9,414 bases of DNA from NCBI GenBank assembly GCA_025358985.1, contig JANYHQ010000718.1, forward strand, positions 1 to 9,414, in the 5' to 3' direction. This document shows positions 8,701 to 9,414 of the stretch, piece after piece. The translations under genes were made by a program, and so were the position numbers. Below the pieces are notes generated by a model. The model did no database searches, was not told the origin of the DNA, and saw nothing but the letters and a program-made list of their open reading frames with translations. Every line of letters starts with the position of its first letter. The first letter of the stretch is position 1. Source of the DNA: Acidimicrobiales bacterium. GTDB lineage: Bacteria; Actinomycetota; Acidimicrobiia; Acidimicrobiales; JANYDT01.

Positions 8701-9414
8701 GGGCTGGGTGTACGCGGTCTGATCCAGGCGAGCGGCATCCTCGGTCCCCGGCTCGGCGAAAAGCACATCGCATAAGGGGCGATCCAACTGTGGAGCGAGC
8801 AACGCCGCACAGTGGTCCAGCGCAGCCCGGAACACCGGCTCGATGGCATAGAGCGAGCGGGCCATGCCCGCATGCTGGGCCCCTTGACCGGTGAACAGGA
8901 ACGCCACCTTGGGAGGATCGGTGCTGGTGACTTCCCCGATGGTGGCGCCCACCGGGACCTGACCCTGGGCGATCTCCGCCAGTTGGGCACGCAGGTGAGC
9001 CCGTGACGATGACACCAGCGCCAACCGGTGATCGAACCGGGCCCGACCCAGGTGGGCACTGGCACACAGTTCCCCTAGGTTCGATGCGTCGCTCGCATCG
9101 AGATGGGCGCCGAGGCGTGCTGCCATCGCCGTCAGCGCCGAACCACTCTTGGCTGACAGCGTCATGACGTGCAGGGGTCGGATGTCAGGCACCGGGGCCG
9201 CGGTCGGGGGCGCCTCTTGGAGCACCAGGTGGGCATTGGTGCCGCTGAAGCCGAAGGCGCTGACACCAGCGATCCGGGCCGCGACCGAAGGCCACGGCGT
9301 GCGCTCGGTGGGGACCACCACCGGCAGCGAGGCCCAATCGATATGCGGGTTGGGGTTGCGCAGGTGCAAGTGCGGGGGGACCTCCGCGTGCTGCAGCACC
9401 AGCACCGCTTTGAT
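2773..9414 (-). CDS. Type I modular polyketide synthase, C-methylating fully reducing module (5' partial)
   Basis: This PKS subunit extends and processes an ACP-bound acyl chain in the cytoplasm. Residues are counted from the Ile codon at 9414, and 2213 are visible. Domain order: KS C-terminus (1-68), AT (169-463), DH (531-828), C-methyltransferase (about 893-1248), structural KR half (1265-1473), ER (1483-1793), KR (1803-1993), ACP (2088-2158), acidic docking tail (2173-2213). The reading frame is open at the right edge and begins inside a KS (IKAVLVLQHAEVPPHLHLRN), so the true start is outside; the GTG at 9405 is internal. The stop TGA (2775-2773) overlaps the next gene's ATG, which implies one operon. 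The predicted module outcome is a malonyl-derived, SAM-methylated, fully reduced unit. One key residue is odd: the KR catalytic Tyr is His. Extra modules may lie upstream. PKS identity is certain; substrate and product are inferred. Confidence 0.97.
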   Translation of the reverse strand: MKAVLVLQHAEVPPHLHLRNPNPHIDWASLPVVVPTERTPWPSVAARIAGVSAFGFSGTNAHLVLQEAPPTAAPVPDIRPLHVMTLSAKSGSALTAMAARLGAHLDASDASNLGELCASAHLGRARFDHRLALVSSSRAHLRAQLAEIAQGQVPVGATIGEVTSTDPPKVAFLFTGQGAQHAGMARSLYAIEPVFRAALDHCAALLAPQLDRPLCDVLFAEPGTEDAARLDQTAYTQPALFSLGHALVELWRSWGVVPHALLGHSVGEYVAALVAGVFSLEDGLRLIVARGALMQALPAGGAMAAIFAPLADVETALADHRSSTSVAAVNGPDHTVISGSAAAVAAVVDAFVARRVRVQTLVVSHAFHSPLMEPMMEAFAAVAATVTFHAPQRRIISNLTGQPIGRELADPDYWVRHIRQPVQFATGVETLQRSGFDTFVEIGPHPVLIGMARECVAPGFGTWVPSLRRKRDDWQQTMESVAALHVAGSAIDWAGFEAHHSHCRPSLPTYPFQRQRHWVRQTLHRAPPADATVHPLLGHRLRSPLDAITFESQISVTTLAYLDDHRVFERAILPATAFIEAAMAAAVASAASLGSGAGTTDAENSGLGSLDDVVIHEALVTDEDETHTLQTILTPDPTGGSVQIFSQCTPDQAWKLHATARIGSPPTYPAPLVTPLSIRARCLDEISATNHYALLRARGLDFGPALRGVQRIWTGTDEAFGELVIAAPSGADHQYGVHPALLDAAIQVLAAVAVPGDDTYLPISVERVERYVSSTAPTVSRGLSHVVLRPRRGPIVGTSGPETLTADITLYDEGGLALVAIQGLHLKRADQNALLRLGHVERLTEWLYEVEWREVADDDASSSGSVRVAMSPTELARTASSHVPRLRQRQDLDRYDTLIDELNGLSTDYIVQALAQLGVTFRPGVRFDADHLGVSTCHEALLAHLLTDLADDGVVRRVDTGSIEAGSIATVWEVMRAPAIDVGLARWNALLERYPAGQGELTLTRRCGEQLAAALTGAADPLQLLFPGGSLDDAERMYQLSPFAHFFNSLAAQAVAAATAETPTRLRVLEIGAGTGGTTAHVLAHLPADVIDYTYTDVSPHFVNRARLKFEGSSFMEYCTLDIEADVASGELHRRKFDVIVAANVLHATTDLRRTFANVKRLMAPGALLVMVEVVRPQRFISITFGLTEGWWKFTDRDLRPTQLLLDGDAWIDFLSDEGFVDPSSIPTVSTGVDGATDPTSFQAVIVARAPHNVVDVPGLPDDRRRWLILADRHGVGADVAQRIRRLGGHVVTAVMGSSFERTGDRSFVVDPTRRQDMARLLAEGHETGFDSVVHLWSLDAATGLEAATDVGPGGRSDRDPQVRLGSALALTQALADAVATTNLWLVTRGCQPVGGVAPDADQAALWGFAKTVALEDPRLRTVCLDLDPANTADLAGTLLDSLLRMDGETQVAVRAGMRSVARLVRQTPIASSGPVALECNSRGTLDNLAVRPTTRRDPGLGEVEIRVHATGLNFKDVLNVLGMYPGDPGELGGECAGVIVAIGAGVADLQVGQPVIALAAGCFRSHVTCPAVLVFAKPATMSFAEAAGMAIANITAGFALDHLAGLRSGDRVLIHAGAGGVGLAAVRLAQRAGAEIFATAGSNEKRAYLLGLGVQHVYDSRTLAFADQIRDDTSGEGVDVVLNSLAGAFVATSLGLLRAGGRFLEIGKRDHLDGHAAEVLGTSIRYHVIDWTEAARHHPQLIRSIFENHLALWSSGVVVAAPTRTFVLTDAVAAFRFMAHARHIGKVVVTQPDAQGDGPTREISAQGTYLITGGLRGLGLITARHLHACGARHLALMGRTPPSSSAEDEIAALTAHGVQVVVAQGDVSVRCDVERVLARITAEMPPLRGVFHAAGNLDDGALGQQSWDRFRTVLAAKVDGTRHLDELTAANQLDHFVMYSSVASLLGSPGQANHSAANAYMDAVAHRRSATGQAALSINWGAWSEVGAAADRGVKEGAALQGIGVMSPANGLEVLDRLMHEGAPQVGVTPVQWPLLLLRYRAQGAPPYLADMVATVRSPLTVSAATPASDVLRQLDGAAAHQRGAIVLEFVRDQSARVLAMPVGDVRDRTPLSDLGLDSLMAVELRNLLGAALGVQRPLPATLVFDFPTVEAIAEHLLEVLEPSTDGVPDEARASVSAMIDDLDDLSDQEIDRLFAQRLLEQASAIDGGSVA
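2776..2898 (-). other. C-terminal docking tail (putative)
   Basis: Residues 2173-2213 after the ACP are acidic and helix-prone: SAMIDDLDDLSDQEIDRLFAQRLLEQA. Short tails of this LSxxExxxLxxxxL kind are known at subunit junctions of cyanobacterial and myxobacterial PKSs (class 2 docking domains, described for the curacin synthase). The assignment is by pattern only. The partner would be the N-terminus of the downstream protein. Confidence 0.6.
2783..2790 (-). promoter_or_regulatory. Ribosome binding site of the downstream PKS gene
   Basis: On the minus strand GGGGGGAG lies 6 nt before the ATG at 2776-2774. It sits within the last codons of the upstream gene. Together with the 4-base ATGA overlap, it suggests translational coupling of the two subunits and decides the start of the second gene. 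Confidence 0.75.
2941..3153 (-). other. Acyl carrier protein domain
   Basis: This domain carries the growing chain on a 4'-phosphopantetheine arm. The attachment Ser is 2120 in DLGLDSLMAVELRN (codon at 3057-3055). The surrounding residues match a canonical type I PKS ACP, including the downstream LVFDFPTVEAIAEHL helix. It is the last catalytic domain before the C-terminal tail; no thioesterase follows. Confidence 0.95.
3436..4008 (-). other. Ketoreductase catalytic domain, Tyr-to-His at active site
   Basis: This domain reduces the beta-keto group with NADPH. The motif TGGLRGLG (1813-1820) fits the SDR TGxxxGxG pattern. NLDD at 1897-1900 is the B-type LDD fingerprint, predicting a D-hydroxy product. 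Lys1918 and Ser1942 of the catalytic set are present (AAKVDG, YSSVAS), but the Tyr column, 13 residues after the Ser, is His1955 in GQANHSAANAY (codon CAT at 3552-3550). The Asn four residues later (Asn1959) is kept. Activity is therefore likely from context but unproven. Confidence 0.88.
4036..4968 (-). other. Enoylreductase domain
   Basis: This domain reduces the alpha,beta double bond with NADPH (MDR superfamily). It shows GLNFKDVLNVLGMYPGDPG (from 1512), the nucleotide-binding motif HAGAGGVG at 1616-1623, VDVVLNSLAG and FLEIGKRD ending at 1711. The stretch NITAGFAL replaces the common TAYYAL-like sequence, a minor variation. It appears intact. Its use requires an enoyl intermediate, hence working KR and DH. 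Confidence 0.93.
4996..5622 (-). other. Ketoreductase structural subdomain (pseudo-KR)
   Basis: Residues 1265-1473 are a degenerate Rossmann half that stabilises the catalytic KR and, when an ER is present, is separated from it by the ER. Landmarks are RRRWLILADRHGVG, then SVVHLWSLDA, LWLVTRGCQPVGG and QAALWGFAKTVALEDP, typical of this subdomain. It carries no catalytic residues. Confidence 0.82.
5671..6738 (-). other. C-methyltransferase domain (SAM-dependent)
   Basis: This domain transfers a methyl from S-adenosylmethionine to the alpha carbon of the beta-ketoacyl-ACP. SAM motif I LEIGAGTGG is at 1069-1077, followed by YTYTDVSPHF, then FDVIVAANVLHAT with His1147, and LLVMVE with Glu1173. 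The latter two match the His-Glu pair described for PKS C-methyltransferases. Position between DH and ER is the normal location. The N-terminal part (about 893-1040) is the lid/helical region and its boundary is approximate. Confidence 0.92.
6931..7824 (-). other. Dehydratase domain
   Basis: This domain removes water from the beta-hydroxyacyl chain. The entry motif HPLLGHRL is at 534-541. The catalytic His565 lies in DHRVFERAILPA; the usual HxxxGxxxxP pattern is HxxxExxxxP here, with Glu569 in the Gly position and Pro574 kept. The second-hotdog acid is Asp743 in HPALLDAAIQ (DxxxQ). FGPAL (702-706) stands where YGPxF is usual. The catalytic His/Asp pair is intact, so the domain is probably active. 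Confidence 0.9.
8026..8910 (-). other. Acyltransferase domain, malonyl-CoA type
   Basis: This domain loads the extender unit onto the ACP. FTGQGAQ is at 174-180, the nucleophile elbow GHSVG at 263-267 (Ser265) and HAFHSPLM at 365-372. In the AT family, HAFH about 100 residues after the Ser marks malonyl-CoA selection, as opposed to YASH for methylmalonyl-CoA. The domain ends with the linker LPTYPFQRQRHW (507-518). Malonyl choice fits with the methyltransferase in the same module supplying the alpha-methyl. Confidence 0.92.
9211..9414 (-). other. Ketosynthase domain, C-terminal end only
   Basis: Residues 1-68 are the end of a KS. The FGFSGTNAH motif (54-62) is the conserved KS C-terminal signature, and the same stretch occurs at 461-469 of the downstream protein. 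The active-site Cys and both His motifs lie outside the window, so KS activity cannot be judged. Confidence 0.93.

Noticed and set aside
9236..9252. A 17-base identity with 1377-1393 (ttggtgccgctgaagcc)
   Set aside because: It encodes the conserved KS motif GFSGTNA in both genes; expected conservation between paralogous domains, not a mobile or regulatory repeat.
9403..9405. GTG as start of the upstream gene
   Set aside because: The frame is open to the window edge and the codons before the GTG (Ile-Lys-Ala) continue the KS sequence, as in the KS of the downstream protein; the gene begins outside.

Overview
The whole window is coding on the minus strand and holds parts of two consecutive type I modular polyketide synthase (PKS) genes; no plus-strand gene, RNA gene, mobile element or CRISPR array is supported. 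Transcription runs from position 9414 down to 1, and both genes run off the window, so this is an internal slice of a biosynthetic cluster.

The upstream gene (9414 to 2773, 5' end missing, 2213 residues visible) encodes one almost complete module in the order KS (C-terminal end only), AT, DH, C-methyltransferase, structural ketoreductase half, ER, KR, ACP, then a short acidic helical tail. The AT carries the HAFH malonyl-type motif. With the SAM-binding methyltransferase and the full reductive loop, the module is predicted to add a malonate unit, methylate its alpha carbon and reduce the beta carbon to methylene. The main caveat is the KR, where His replaces the catalytic Tyr.

The downstream gene (2776 to 1, 3' end missing, 925 residues visible) begins inside the stop codon of the first (ATGA overlap) behind a strong G-rich ribosome binding site. 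It encodes an N-terminal docking helix, a complete KS with Cys-His-His, and an AT with unusual motifs (GHG instead of GQG, and VAAH where HAFH or YASH is usual). It ends at the post-AT linker; the remaining domains lie beyond base 1. The acidic tail of protein 1 and the basic/amphipathic head of protein 2 look like a docking pair, so protein 1 probably passes its chain to the KS of protein 2.

The DNA is GC-rich with a moderate bias (TTG, GAT and CAT codons remain common), which suggests a high-GC bacterium such as an actinobacterium or a myxobacterium. The domain order with an embedded C-methyltransferase, and the docking-helix style, recall myxobacterial and cyanobacterial assembly lines more than classical Streptomyces macrolide synthases. 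The organism and the product cannot be named from this window.
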